Positions 1 through 9,188 of a stretch of DNA of 64,000 nucleotides are shown piece by piece. Every line of letters begins with the position of its first letter. The first letter of the stretch is position 1. Under the pieces are notes generated by a model. The model saw nothing but the letters and a program-made list of their open reading frames with translations, was not told where the DNA came from and made no database searches. The position numbers were made by a program, and so were the translations under genes. The stretch covers positions 372,001-436,000 of the forward strand of contig CAJMQJ010000001.1 of assembly GCA_905215525.1 (NCBI GenBank). Direction: 5' to 3'. Origin of the DNA: an uncultured bacterium (lineage in GTDB: Bacteria > Actinomycetota > Coriobacteriia > Coriobacteriales > Coriobacteriaceae).

Positions 1-37
1 TGGCATTCTCCGCCGGGCCGAGCGAAAGGACATGCAG

Positions 38-1504
38 ATGAACGAAAACGAGCTGACCGGTCTGCTCGAGTCTTTAAGGCGCATGGGCTCGGACGATCTT
101 AACGTCGAGGTCAAGGAGAGCGCCACGACGCTTTCCCGCGACGTATGGGAAACGGTTAGTGCATTCGCGAATACCGCTGGCGGAATTATCGTGCTCGGCG
201 TGAGCGAGCGCGCGGGCTTTGTCCCGGTTGAGAACTTTGAGACCGAGAAGGTGCTCAACCAATTCGTAGCGGGCATGGGTGATGCCGGCGGCCGCGGAAA
301 ACTGGCCAATCCGCCCAAATACACCATTGAACGCGTGGAGCTTCAGGGCACCGTGGTTCTGGTCATCGCGATTGAGGAGCTCGACCCGTCGAGCAAGCCT
401 TGTTATGTCATAGAGCGGGGCGCTCAAGGCGGCAGCTACAAACGCATCGATGACAAAGATGTCCCGCTTTCGTCGACTGAGGTCCTGTCCTTGTCATCGT
501 ATGAACGGACGAGCCCCAGTGATCGCGATGCAGTACCCGGCGCGGTCGCAGGCGATCTTGACGAGGCCCTGGTCGACCGCACGATAGAGCGTGCTTTCTC
601 GCTGACACCCCGTGCAATGCGCGGCGCGCCGGACAAGAAAACGAAGCTGGAGCGCCTGAATTTCCTCGACTCCCAGGGCAATGTTACTAAGGCCGGGCTC
701 CTGGCCGCGGGTGCCTATCCTCAGCAGTTCTATCCCAAGCTCTTTATCGATGTGGCGGTCTATGCCGGAACGCAGAAGGGCGCGGCGGGGTCGTTGAGGT
801 TCATGGACCGTACGATCTGCGAGGGAACGTTGGGCGAAATGATCTCGGATGCCGTCGCGGCTGTCGCCAAAAACCTGCGCCGCACCTCGACCGTCCAAGG
901 CATCTCGCGTATCGACTCGCTGGAGATTCCCGAGGAGGTCCTGCGCGAGGCAGTCGCCAACGCGGTTATCCACAGGGAATACGGGGATCGGTTCTGTGGG
1001 CAATCGATCGCCGTCGACGTTTTTGACGACCGTATCGAGGTGACGAATCCCGGCGGCCTTTATGGAGGGAAGACTCGCGAGAACTTGTTTGACGGCAGCT
1101 CCCGATGTCGTAATGCAACGCTCGTGAAACTCATGTCGATTGTTCCACTGCCGGATGGCGCAGGCTCGCCGGCTGAGGGAAATGGCTCGGGCATCCCGAT
1201 GATGATCGATGCCATGCGCGCGCATGGTCTGGCCGATCCCCTGTTCTGCCCGGGGTTCGATCGGTTCAAGGTCGTACTTTACCGTTCAAAGGTTGAGCCG
1301 GTCGATCATGGCGGGGACTTGATTATGACGGCACTCAAGCGCTACGGCGAATTGGGGACGCGCGAACTGGCGGAGCGCACGGGACTCACGGTTTCCCAGG
1401 TTAGGGCACGCGTCAATGCACTCATTGCGCAGGGTGAGCTTGAGCCGACGGCGCCGTCGACAAGCCGCAACCGCAAATATCGACTGTCAGAGCGCGTGGA
1501 ATAA
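38..1504 (+). CDS. AlbA_2/Schlafen-like ATP-binding regulator
   Basis: The 488-aa product has three recognisable parts. Residues ~8-140 resemble the AlbA_2 (Schlafen AAA_4) putative DNA-binding domain, with 'NVEVKESA' followed by 'FANTAGGIIVLGVSE'. Residues ~295-340 carry an HATPase_c_4-like motif ('EVLREAVANAVIHREY') and an 'EVTNPGG' turn. The last ~60 residues look like a winged helix ('ELAERTGLTVSQVRARV'). Such proteins are called transcriptional regulators or ATP-binding proteins; their role is not established, and they are frequent in accessory regions. ATG 38 is preferred over ATG 32 because AAAGGA lies about 7 nt upstream of it. Confidence 0.8.
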   Translation: MNENELTGLLESLRRMGSDDLNVEVKESATTLSRDVWETVSAFANTAGGIIVLGVSERAGFVPVENFETEKVLNQFVAGMGDAGGRGKLANPPKYTIERVELQGTVVLVIAIEELDPSSKPCYVIERGAQGGSYKRIDDKDVPLSSTEVLSLSSYERTSPSDRDAVPGAVAGDLDEALVDRTIERAFSLTPRAMRGAPDKKTKLERLNFLDSQGNVTKAGLLAAGAYPQQFYPKLFIDVAVYAGTQKGAAGSLRFMDRTICEGTLGEMISDAVAAVAKNLRRTSTVQGISRIDSLEIPEEVLREAVANAVIHREYGDRFCGQSIAVDVFDDRIEVTNPGGLYGGKTRENLFDGSSRCRNATLVKLMSIVPLPDGAGSPAEGNGSGIPMMIDAMRAHGLADPLFCPGFDRFKVVLYRSKVEPVDHGGDLIMTALKRYGELGTRELAERTGLTVSQVRARVNALIAQGELEPTAPSTSRNRKYRLSERVE

Positions 1505-1604
1505 ATGCGTTAGTGGACGAGGCGACCCATTAATCGACTCTCGATTGGCGCCCACCAGGGTAAAGCAGTTGTTGCCCAGTCGACGGTGATGCTAAAGACT
1601 CGGC

Positions 1605-2027
1605 TTACGCCGGCATGGCCCCGAACCCGCCCATCAAGAACAGCCTAAGAACCAGTTTGATGACATATCCCGGTTTGACTTCTGCCGCGTCAAAGACGTG
1701 GCGCTCGGCGAGCTCGCTGCAGTATGCATAGATGTCGCGGATAAGGTCCGCGCCCGAAAGCGTAAACATATAGCCTGCGTCCGAAAGCGCATTGGGTGCG
1801 GCGGGCAACTTGGCCATGCGGCAAAAGGTCAACAGGTCGGGTGCCATAACATTCTGGTAGTCGAGGTGGCCGCTGACATCCTGTGCGGCAAGCTCCAATT
1901 GGCGCACAAAATCCAGCGCCGCCGCTAACACAAAGCTCGGCGTAGGCGCATTGACGTCCTCCGTGCTCGCCACGAGTCTGCCTGCTGCCTGCGTGACAAG
2001 CCAGGCGACCTCGCGCTGGCAGCGCAC
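1605..2027 (-). CDS. hypothetical protein, possibly 5'-truncated
   Basis: The 140-aa frame starts at GTG 2027 and I recognise no domain. The sequence looks like a helical soluble protein with codon use like its neighbours, so it is probably real. The same frame stays open for about 140 nt upstream with no ATG, GTG or TTG. Either the GTG is the true start or an original 5' end has been lost. It is transcribed convergently with the ATP-binding protein gene before it. Confidence 0.5.
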   Translation of the reverse strand: MRCQREVAWLVTQAAGRLVASTEDVNAPTPSFVLAAALDFVRQLELAAQDVSGHLDYQNVMAPDLLTFCRMAKLPAAPNALSDAGYMFTLSGADLIRDIYAYCSELAERHVFDAAEVKPGYVIKLVLRLFLMGGFGAMPA

Positions 2028-2107
2028 GGCCTTGCGTGTAACCGGCTTGATGGACGAAGAAGAAACGCTCCCCTTAGGCGGATTCGAAGCAGCTATAAGG
2101 CCCTCCC

Positions 2108-2236
2108 ATGAACGACCCGGTCCAACAAGCCCGGATGAAACACGTGCTACATCAGTATACAGGGAAGTGGGACAGCGGGGTACAAGCGCGCCAGCGGCAA
2201 ACCGAGAGCATCAACGACGTGCCGATCGCGGAATGA
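2108..2236 (+). CDS. candidate 42-aa small protein
   Basis: A short frame runs from ATG 2108 to TGA 2236. The product is hydrophilic and rich in Gln, Asp and Arg ('MNDPVQQARMKHVLHQYTGK' at its start). AAGG lies about 8 nt before the ATG. It overlaps the possible upstream extension of the opposite-strand hypothetical gene. No family is recognised and codon use is mixed, so it may be chance. Confidence 0.25.
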   Translation: MNDPVQQARMKHVLHQYTGKWDSGVQARQRQTESINDVPIAE

Positions 2237-2311
2237 GACCTCGTAATAATTGACTCTCGGCCATATTATTGAGGGGCATGATTCGCGTTCGTATGGTTGT
2301 AGGTGCTGGCG

Positions 2312-3394
2312 ATGAACGACATTGACCTTGCTGTTCCGTTGATGGATGGACCAAGCTATGACCGCGCCTGCAGTCTCGTGCCTTCCGAATACGTTGAGGC
2401 ATGGGAGTGGTTTCTGGGTGAGGAACAGCGCGGCGGCGTTTGGACCAGCCTTCCGCACCACACCAAGGAAGATAGCCCTCAGTATCAGTATCGTTTGAGA
2501 ATTGGCTCGGACTTCTTTCCCGTAACGCGGGATTCAGGGATCTTCTGGCCGGGCCAGGATCGGGTGAAGCAAGATCCCGATAAGATCTTTGCGCTCTCGG
2601 TTCATAACTCTAAAAAGAGTTTCTATACCGATGTTCCTCCGCTCTATTTGGATGACGGCACGTGGGTCATTAAGTATTCGGTTCAAGCGCCGGGCACCGT
2701 TGGTTCTCGAGACCAAGACTATAACCGGAAAATGCTCAACTGCATGGAATGTGGCGTTCCAGTTGGAGTCATATTTGCAACTGAGGTGGGCTATAAGGTG
2801 CTTGGCCTTGCGTTTGTTGAACGGTTCGAGCCCGAAAACGGCTGGTTTGTTCTGCATGGTCCCGTTCATAAAGGCGGGCCTGACCCTCGTTTTGCGTCCG
2901 ACATGAGCTATCTGAAGCACATGCCAGTCGACATTGAGTTTGCCGGACGGGATGCGACCGATGACGAAAAAGTTCGCTATGCGTTAAGGCGCGAGCGACT
3001 GGGGCAACAATGGTTCCGCAAGCAGCTCGTTGCCGCCTATGACGGCCGTTGCGCGGTGTCGGACTGCGGCGTCAGCGAAGCTCTGGAGGCTGCACATATC
3101 GAGAATTACTCGGGCCCTAAATCGCAAGTTGCCAGCAATGGCATTCTGCTTCGGCGCGACTTACATTCCCTATTTGATGCTCATCTGATTTCGTTTGAGC
3201 CTGTTTGCGGTGAATATCGGCTGTGCGGATCGTACCTGCTGGATAAGACCGACTACGCTTCCTTTGCAGGTGCGACGCTAAGGCAGCCGAATGAGCGTCA
3301 GTGGCGACCCAATACGGCGTTTCTTGAGGCCCATCGCATTGAGTTCGATCGCTCGGAAAAGAAGCGTGAAAAGGCGGGGATTCTGCCGTATTAG
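2312..3394 (+). CDS. HNH endonuclease, ScoMcrA-like restriction protein
   Basis: The 360-aa protein ends in a clear HNH nuclease domain at about residues 230-320: 'CAVSDCGVSEALEAAHIENY', then 'NGILLRRDLHSLFDAH', giving the His, Asn and His of the beta-beta-alpha-metal site plus a Cys pair. Residues ~95-190 ('QDYNRKMLNCMECGVPVGVI ... VLGLAFVERFE') resemble the N-terminal recognition domain of actinobacterial McrA-type endonucleases, which cut modified or phosphorothioated DNA. A defence role is therefore plausible but inferred. ATG 2312 is used; GTG 2303 in the same frame is possible (AGGTG precedes the ATG by ~7 nt). Confidence 0.8.
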   Translation: MNDIDLAVPLMDGPSYDRACSLVPSEYVEAWEWFLGEEQRGGVWTSLPHHTKEDSPQYQYRLRIGSDFFPVTRDSGIFWPGQDRVKQDPDKIFALSVHNSKKSFYTDVPPLYLDDGTWVIKYSVQAPGTVGSRDQDYNRKMLNCMECGVPVGVIFATEVGYKVLGLAFVERFEPENGWFVLHGPVHKGGPDPRFASDMSYLKHMPVDIEFAGRDATDDEKVRYALRRERLGQQWFRKQLVAAYDGRCAVSDCGVSEALEAAHIENYSGPKSQVASNGILLRRDLHSLFDAHLISFEPVCGEYRLCGSYLLDKTDYASFAGATLRQPNERQWRPNTAFLEAHRIEFDRSEKKREKAGILPY

Positions 3395-3516
3395 CGTATT
3401 TGGCTTTGGTGGTCTTTTAAGATCGTGTTGTTTGATCGGATCGCGTGGCGATGCAATTTCGCGCGCACTTGCTGGTGCATGCTCTTCCTGGTTTCAATTA
3501 CGGGAAGGGAGCGAGC

Positions 3517-3801
3517 GTGAGCTGGCGAGGCGATGTCGTGATGGGGAAGTACGGAAAACTGCCGCGTGCCCTTATCGACAACAATATGTTTCCGAGCGTA
3601 GAAGTTGATTGCGGGTCGTTTGTCGTCGCCTGTCCTTGTTGCGGCTCGCAAATACCGTGTCTCGACATTCGGTTCATCGATGCGCGCGACAGACTCAGCG
3701 ACGAAGTGAGAAAACGGACAGGCGTTCATATGCCGGTGTACCCGGAGAAATGCCCTGTTTGTGGCCTCGATATCGTGTACGACGCCGGCGACGAGGGATA
3801 G
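3517..3801 (+). CDS. zinc-ribbon hypothetical protein
   Basis: The 94-aa product has two CxxC knuckles, 'CPCCGSQIPC' and 'CPVCGLDI', spaced as in a zinc ribbon, and ends in an acidic tail. GTG 3517 is chosen because GGGAAGGGAG ends 5 nt upstream; ATG 3541 is the alternative. It follows the HNH endonuclease gene by ~120 nt on the same strand, so the two may be co-transcribed. Its function is unknown. Confidence 0.55.
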   Translation: MSWRGDVVMGKYGKLPRALIDNNMFPSVEVDCGSFVVACPCCGSQIPCLDIRFIDARDRLSDEVRKRTGVHMPVYPEKCPVCGLDIVYDAGDEG

Positions 3802-3839
3802 GTGATGCGGAGGAGCTGGCTGTGAAGGCCTCTCCGTCC

Positions 3840-4526
3840 CTACAAATAAATCCCCTCACCGAGTTGCTTGTGGAACTCGGCGTGATGGTCACGTGCCCAG
3901 GTAAAGAGCGCCTGGTCAAAGTCAGTGCGCGTAGCCGGGACGCCAAAGACGCCGGCAACTTCGACGCGCACAAACTCCAGTGCCGGCGGCTTGTTGATGG
4001 CAGTGAGGGCAAACGGGGACGAGGGCTCCTCGAACAGATAGCGACTGCCTTGCAGCGCGTCGCAACTGGTGCACGTGTTGCCGAGCGACGGGGCTTTGGA
4101 GGCTCGCGCGCCTACGGGCTTGTAACCGCAGCGCTTATGAAGGTAGTCGCGGATCTCGCCCGGCACGCAGCCAAGAGCGGGCACGATGGCGAGTGCGTTG
4201 GCGTTGGCCGTGTCGATGGCAATGTGCCCGGCTTCGTTGGCCGCGTGCGCGATGGCGATGCTCTCGTCGTTATCGGTTCGATAGGGAATGCCGAAGGCCG
4301 CGACCGAGGTCTCTTTGTGACACTTCCAGCACTCGCGCTTGCCCAGTACTAGATATATATACGGCGCCGAGAGGTCGGATCGGTCAACACCGGGCAGCCA
4401 CTCGGCAAAGGGCTCGGGGTTGACGCCGCTGGGTACATACCAGATCTTCTTGGTCCGGTCCCATTTGGCGCCCAGCGCCTTGGCTTCTTCTTTGTGCGAA
4501 AAGGGGACATCGAGCTCGGTGCGCAT
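3840..4526 (-). CDS. DUF5710 domain protein
   Basis: The 228-aa product begins with a DUF5710 module at residues 1-45 ('LDVPFSHKEEAKALGAKWDR' then 'KKIWYVPSG'), a short motif found in toprim-primase and mobile-element proteins and in small stand-alone proteins. Two Cys pairs ('CWKCHKE' and 'CTSCDAL') flank a middle region and suggest a metal-bound fold. ATG 4526 is preceded by AAGGAG. It is convergent with the zinc-ribbon gene. The biochemical role is unknown. Confidence 0.7.
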   Translation of the reverse strand: MRTELDVPFSHKEEAKALGAKWDRTKKIWYVPSGVNPEPFAEWLPGVDRSDLSAPYIYLVLGKRECWKCHKETSVAAFGIPYRTDNDESIAIAHAANEAGHIAIDTANANALAIVPALGCVPGEIRDYLHKRCGYKPVGARASKAPSLGNTCTSCDALQGSRYLFEEPSSPFALTAINKPPALEFVRVEVAGVFGVPATRTDFDQALFTWARDHHAEFHKQLGEGIYL

Positions 4527-4799
4527 GGCGGCTCCTTGGTGCTGCAGGTGCAAGTGGCTCAAGGATACCGCAGAGCGCAGACATCGCGGCGTTTTGCTGA
4601 GAAGCTGCGGCTCGGATGGGTTCGAGACGCGTTGGTCTCGGCCTCGGTGGCTATTGGGCGGTTGGAGCAGTTTGCGGCGCAGTTTTGTGCCTGGCTATTG
4701 TTGATGTTGGGGTATTGTATTTATTTGGCAGCCATTCGTCAGGTGAATTGATGCTACGTTGCGATGATGGTTGGAGCTGCCAGCGGATTTGGCGACATA

Positions 4800-4840
4800 A
4801 AACAAAACAGCCCAGAGACATAGCCTCTGAGCTGTGAACA
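4800..4840 (-). terminator. terminator of tRNA-Val
   Basis: Directly behind the tRNA on the minus strand, an ACAGCTCAGAG...CTCTGGGCTGT stem is followed by TTTTGTTTT. Confidence 0.75.
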
Positions 4841-4842
4841 TT

Positions 4843-4917
4843 TGGTGGGCGTTAGAAGATTTGAACTTCTGACCTCTTCCGTGTCAGGGAAGCGCTCTCC
4901 CCCTGAGCTAAACGCCC
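4843..4917 (-). tRNA. tRNA-Val(GAC)
   Basis: The full cloverleaf is visible: acceptor GGGCGTT/AACGCCC, anticodon loop CTGACAC (anticodon GAC), T-loop TTCAAAT and an encoded ACCA end. It is the only tRNA gene in the window without the repeated tRNA-tail cassette behind it, and so serves as an internal control. The flanking spaces 4527-4799 and 4918-5176 hold no gene I can support. Confidence 0.95.
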
Positions 4918-5176
4918 GATCAAGGGTGCGCAAGTGCGCAAGGGATAATATAACGGAGCCTGAACTCGGTGGCAAGAACATTTTTAAAAATCGCTTGCAT
5001 TGTGGTCTGGTGAGAAAAAGCCGCTCGCCGCCTGCAGGTGACCGTTTGCGGTCAAATTATCGACAAAGCGTAGACAGGTTTGTGGCAAGGTTTCAGGGAA
5101 GTATGTGCTGGCTTCGCCGTCTTGCGCACGATTGCACGAGGCGTGTGCCGTTGTTTGAGTAGTATGGGGGCCGACA

Positions 5177-5911
5177 ATGAACATGCTGGTCGTAGATGAT
5201 GAGGCTGATATCGCAAATATGCTCGCGGAGTTTTTCTACATGGAGGGCTACGAGGTTTCGGTTGCCCATGATGGGCCGTCGGCCCTGGCGGCGGCTTCTT
5301 CTGGCCCCGCCCCCGATATCATGCTGCTCGATGTAAACATGCCGGGGATGGACGGCTTCGAGGTCTGCCGCCGCGTGCGGAAGCATGTGAGCTGCCCGAT
5401 CATCTTTCTAACGGCGCGCGTTGAGGATATGGACCAGCTTGATGGTTTTGCGGCGGGTGCCGACGACTACGTGCTCAAGCCTTTTTCTCTCGAGGTCCTG
5501 GGTCGTCGCGTGGCGGCGCACATGGCGCGCGAGGGAAGGGCTCGCGATCGGCAAAGCGACGGCGCCGTCCGCTTTTTTGGCGAGATGACCATCGATTACG
5601 CTCAACGCATCGTTGAGGTTCACGGTGCGGGTGGTAATCGGGATTCGTCCGCCGGGGGCGATTCGAACGCGGTGACCGTCGACTTGACCAAGCTCGAGTT
5701 CGACATCATCGCCCTGTTGAGCAAGCGCCCTGGCCAGGTGTTTGACCGCGATGTGATTTACGAGCGCGTGTGGGGATGGGACGCCGCGGGTGACCCGTCG
5801 CAGGTGCGCGAGCACATTCGCCGCATTCGCAACAAGTTTACGTCGGCGGGGATCGCGGACGATCCGATCGCAACGGTATGGGGCGTGGGCTACAAGTGGG
5901 TGGCAAAGTGA
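5177..5911 (+). CDS. OmpR/VanR-type response regulator
   Basis: 244 aa. The N-terminal receiver domain has the acidic pair ('VVDDEAD'), phospho-acceptor Asp in 'MLLDVNMPGMDG' and the conserved Lys in 'YVLKPFS'. The C-terminal ~100 residues form an OmpR-type winged helix ('TKLEFDIIALLSKRPGQVF ... VWGVGYKW'). Its stop overlaps the GTG start of the sensor kinase gene, so the two are translationally coupled. Targets are unknown; the downstream VTT gene with its repeated leader is a natural candidate. Confidence 0.93.
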   Translation: MNMLVVDDEADIANMLAEFFYMEGYEVSVAHDGPSALAAASSGPAPDIMLLDVNMPGMDGFEVCRRVRKHVSCPIIFLTARVEDMDQLDGFAAGADDYVLKPFSLEVLGRRVAAHMAREGRARDRQSDGAVRFFGEMTIDYAQRIVEVHGAGGNRDSSAGGDSNAVTVDLTKLEFDIIALLSKRPGQVFDRDVIYERVWGWDAAGDPSQVREHIRRIRNKFTSAGIADDPIATVWGVGYKWVAK

Positions 5912-7695
5912 CAGGTTTTGGTAAGGGCCCACGCGGGCGCCATGCGCCTCACGAAGACGGCCGAGTTGTCGCTTGCGAGGACGGTTGTCGGGACAATGGC
6001 GGTTCTGTCCGCAGGCGCGACCGCCGCGCAGCTCGCCGCGCCGAGCGACGCGCGGCCCGCGAGCTTGAGCGCGAACAGCTGAAACGTCTGCCGCGAAAAG
6101 AGCGCCTGCGTACCTGGTGGAGCCTGCGGCCGTTGGGCGTGATCTTCACGGCGTATCTGGTCGCCTATCTTGTTGTGGCCACGGTGCTTGCGCTGAGTGC
6201 CATCGAGGTGCTCGCGGCTTGGAATAATGGATATTACGAACTTGAGGTGACGCTCGATAACGGTTTGACCGAGCACGGCGTGATCGATTCGGGCCCATAC
6301 ATCTACGACCCCACCTCTCAGCAGCTGCTTCCCGCATCCGAGCTCAACTTGCCAGGCGATGGGCCGTACGCGGTCTTCATTGCGACGGGCGATTGGGGGA
6401 CCGGTAGCGATTACGTGCCGGAGGGCGGGCGCACCATCAGCACGCTGTACGCGACCGTCGACATGGTTCGTAGCGGCCAGGTGCAGCTCTACGACTGGGG
6501 GCTCAATTACAACGAGGGCTATCCGCAGGAGGAGATTCTCGAGGTGAACAGCACGATTCCAGCGGAGAACCTCGCCCGCTATGACGCGTTGAGCCGCGCG
6601 GGCCGCGCGCAGAGCGTGGAGCTGTTTGAAAACATGACGGGAGCCGATCTTGAGGAGACGTTTGGCGAAGGGCTCGTCTCGAACACTGCCTATTATGCGG
6701 CTTCACCGCCTCCCGATGGTCCGATGCCTTGGGTCCTCACGCTTGCGACGGGGCTTGTGCCCGTTTTGGCGTACGGCGGCCTGGGTTGGCTCACGTTCAA
6801 GCACTTCTACCGCGTTCACATCGCCGGGCCCTTGGGGGAGCTGGCGAGCGCCGCGGGGCGCATCGCCGGTCAGGATTTGGATTTCTCGATCGAGCGCGTG
6901 CGGGGCAAAGAACTTGGTCGCCTGTCCGAGACGCTGGAGAATATGAGGGCGTCGCTGCTCGATGCCCAGCGCGAGCTGTGGCGCACCGCCGAAGGGCGGC
7001 GTCAGCTCAATGCGGCGTTTGCGCACGACCTCCGAACGCCGATCACGGTGCTCAAGGGGACGGTCGAGATGGCGCAGATGCGCCTGCGTCGCGGCGATGA
7101 GCTCGATATTGGTTCGTTGGATGCCCTGTCGGCCCAGGTGGTGCGTTTGGAGCGGTACGCAACGGAGATGGGAGGGCTGAGCAAGCTCGAAGATCGACCT
7201 GTAGACCGCAAGCCGCTGACGCCGCGGTCCCTTGTGGATGAGCTCGAGTCGCATGCGAACGAGGTTGTTGCGGCGCGCGGGGAAGGGCTCGCGTTGAGGG
7301 TTGCAATCGACGAGGGTGAAGATGGCGCCCGCGCCGACATGACCCACATCGATCTACCCCTGGTCGAAGAGGTTCTCGACAACCTCTTGAGCAATGCGTG
7401 CGGCCACGCGAAGGGCGTCATCGAGGTTGAGATTTCTGTTCGAGAGGGCAGGTTGGCCCTGAGCGTTGCCGATGATGGTCCGGGCTTTACGCCCGAAGCC
7501 CTGCGGCGCGGGTGCGATCCGTTCTTTAGCGAGAACAAATCTGCCGAGCATTTTGGGCTGGGCTTGAATGTGTCGAGCATTTTGTGCGGTTTACACGGGG
7601 GAGCGCTTGAGTTAGGGAATGGTTCGACCGGCGGGGCGCGTGTGACGGCGACGTTTAGCATGGGCGGCGATGGGGACGAAACAGGGGAATTGTGA
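5908..7695 (+). CDS. sensor histidine kinase
   Basis: The 595-aa kinase has a basic, Arg-rich cytoplasmic N-terminus (~60 residues), TM1 ('VIFTAYLVAYLVVATVLAL'), an extracellular sensor of ~170 residues, TM2 ('TLATGLVPVLAYGGLGWLTF'), a HAMP linker, an H-box ('AFAHDLRTPITVLKG'), an N-box ('VLDNLLSNACGHA') and G-boxes ('DDGPGFTPE', 'GLGLNVSSIL'). GTG 5908 is chosen because it overlaps the regulator's TGA (GTGA); ATG 5878 lies deeper in the upstream gene. It phosphorylates the partner regulator; the signal is unknown. Confidence 0.92.
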   Translation: MTGFGKGPRGRHAPHEDGRVVACEDGCRDNGGSVRRRDRRAARRAERRAARELEREQLKRLPRKERLRTWWSLRPLGVIFTAYLVAYLVVATVLALSAIEVLAAWNNGYYELEVTLDNGLTEHGVIDSGPYIYDPTSQQLLPASELNLPGDGPYAVFIATGDWGTGSDYVPEGGRTISTLYATVDMVRSGQVQLYDWGLNYNEGYPQEEILEVNSTIPAENLARYDALSRAGRAQSVELFENMTGADLEETFGEGLVSNTAYYAASPPPDGPMPWVLTLATGLVPVLAYGGLGWLTFKHFYRVHIAGPLGELASAAGRIAGQDLDFSIERVRGKELGRLSETLENMRASLLDAQRELWRTAEGRRQLNAAFAHDLRTPITVLKGTVEMAQMRLRRGDELDIGSLDALSAQVVRLERYATEMGGLSKLEDRPVDRKPLTPRSLVDELESHANEVVAARGEGLALRVAIDEGEDGARADMTHIDLPLVEEVLDNLLSNACGHAKGVIEVEISVREGRLALSVADDGPGFTPEALRRGCDPFFSENKSAEHFGLGLNVSSILCGLHGGALELGNGSTGGARVTATFSMGGDGDETGEL

Positions 7696-7765
7696 CGAGG
7701 GCTCGCGCGCTACGCGGGCGGGCGTCGCCGGGCTCATCGAACCGTCGGCGAACCAGTTGCCTGCT

Positions 7766-7803
7766 CTTACCTTAAGAATGGCTTACCTTAACGTAAGGCT
7801 TAC
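7766..7803. promoter_or_regulatory. repeated CTTACCTTAA operator-like site before VTT gene
   Basis: CTTACCTTAA occurs at 7766-7775 and 7782-7791 (16-bp period). The second copy runs into CCTTA-ACG-TAAGG and a further CTTAC at 7799. Direct repeats of this kind ahead of a promoter are typical of OmpR-family regulator sites. A TTGTCA about 10 nt downstream could be a -35 box. Confidence 0.5.
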
Positions 7804-7883
7804 TGAATTGTCATTGCTGGTAGACAAAACATAGACACCAAGTTGCGAAACTGTCCTTGTCAGGTACACAAGGAGGTAACGCG

Positions 7884-8789
7884 ATGATGAGGATGCAGCC
7901 CGAAGCCGAAGGGTATTCCGGTCAGGTTTCTTGCGGGGGCGCCGCTCGCCGTCTTGACGTAAGCGCCTTGAGCGAGCTTCGCAATCGAGTCGCGGGCGCT
8001 CATGACGCGCTGGACGACGCCTCTTCTGCCGGCGCGCGGACCGCAAACGCCCCCTCATTCGCGACCGCTGCGGCAATGTCGGCCGAGGCCGTCGCAGAGG
8101 ACGATGGTCTCGATGCCCGCCGTCGAATCCTGCGCCGTCGCGTGCTTTTGGCGCTTGCAGCCTCGGTCGCGATCCTCGCGACTGCATGCTGGGAATACCT
8201 TCCGGGGATCTTGGCATGGCTTGCAGACCCTCAGGCGGTTCGGTCGTTCGTCGCCGACCATAGCGTGATAAGTCGTCTCGTCATGCTTGGAATCAACGTC
8301 ACCCAGATCTTCTTGGCCTTTTTGCCCGGCGAGCCTGTGGAGCTGGCGAGCGGTTACGCGTTTGGCTTCTGGGAGGGGACGGCGCTGTGCCTCGTCGCCT
8401 CGGGGCTGGCGACGTCGGCGATTTATTGGATGACGCGTCGATGGGGCTGGAGCCTGGTTGGCCTCTTCTTCGACCGCAGCCTTCTCGACCGGTTTTCGTG
8501 GCTCAATAATGCGAAGCGACTCGAGCTGGTCATGCTGGTGATTTTCTTGATCCCGGGAACCCCGAAGGACTTCTTGACGTATTTCGCCGGCCTCACCAAG
8601 ATGCGCTTCGCCCCCGTGGTGCTCATCGCAACGTTTGGGCGCATTCCCTCCATTGTGACTTCGACGGCCGCGGCATCCGCTGCGGGCAGCGGAAACTGGT
8701 TGGTGGTTGGTGTCGTCGTTGCCGTGTCACTGCTGTGCGTGGCGTTGGGCGGCTTGCTGTATCGTCGCCTGCGTGCCAAGGCGAGCTGA
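7884..8789 (+). CDS. VTT/TVP38-TMEM64 family membrane protein
   Basis: The 301-aa protein has a ~90-residue hydrophilic N-terminus, then about six membrane segments. The family motif lies in the middle ('FLPGEPVELASGYAFGFWEG') and the C-terminal half has 'FLIPGTPKDFLTYFAGL'. VTT proteins are related to DedA proteins and are thought to act in lipid transport or membrane homeostasis. AAGGAGGTAA ends 6 nt before ATG 7884. The gene follows the two-component pair and a repeated operator-like leader, suggesting control by that pair. Confidence 0.85.
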   Translation: MMRMQPEAEGYSGQVSCGGAARRLDVSALSELRNRVAGAHDALDDASSAGARTANAPSFATAAAMSAEAVAEDDGLDARRRILRRRVLLALAASVAILATACWEYLPGILAWLADPQAVRSFVADHSVISRLVMLGINVTQIFLAFLPGEPVELASGYAFGFWEGTALCLVASGLATSAIYWMTRRWGWSLVGLFFDRSLLDRFSWLNNAKRLELVMLVIFLIPGTPKDFLTYFAGLTKMRFAPVVLIATFGRIPSIVTSTAAASAAGSGNWLVVGVVVAVSLLCVALGGLLYRRLRAKAS

Positions 8790-8865
8790 GGCGGCCGGCG
8801 AGGATGTACGGCGGCTGATGGGCCTTTTGCGGCTACATCGGACCGCCGGTCGCCACAGCAATCCA

Positions 8866-8941
8866 AAACCTCCCCAACATGTGCATTCTGAAATCGAAAT
8901 CTTGCGGAAACGCGAGCAAAATGCACTGCTGGGGGAGGTTT
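8866..8941. repeat. palindromic intergenic element
   Basis: AAACCTCCCC (8866-8875) is repeated inverted as GGGGAGGTTT (8932-8941). Inside, TGCATT/AATGCA and CTTGCG/CGCGAG arms nest, so the whole 76 bp can fold into one long hairpin. It lies between the VTT gene and the end of the broken polyprenyl synthetase gene. Confidence 0.6.
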
Positions 8942-8967
8942 CGAGGGTTTACGCGCTTGCGACTCCG

Positions 8968-9187
8968 CTATACGCTCCGATTGATGAAGAAATCGGCCAT
9001 GGAGCAGAGCAGGTCAGCGGCGTTGTTCGAAATGACGCCGTTCTCGGCGAGCGCACGGCTGGTGTCTTGCGCCTCTTGCGCGAGCTTGAGTGCGAGATCA
9101 CGACACGCGTCGATGCCCCCGCCGATCTCGATGAGCTCGACGGCGCGCGCGAGGTCCGTGGGATCGTTCGTTTTTGCTTCGAGCAGC
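8968..9187 (-). pseudogene. polyprenyl synthetase, 3' remnant
   Basis: The minus strand encodes the last ~72 residues of a prenyl (polyprenyl diphosphate) synthetase ending at a TAG (8968-8970): 'LEAKTNDPTDLARAVELIEI', then 'GGGIDACRDLALKLAQEAQD' and 'LCSMADFFINRSV'. The C-terminal helices of the family are clear. The catalytic DDxxD regions are absent because sequence identity stops at about 9187, where transposase-derived sequence begins. The remnant cannot be functional. Confidence 0.7.
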
Positions 9188-9188
9188 C

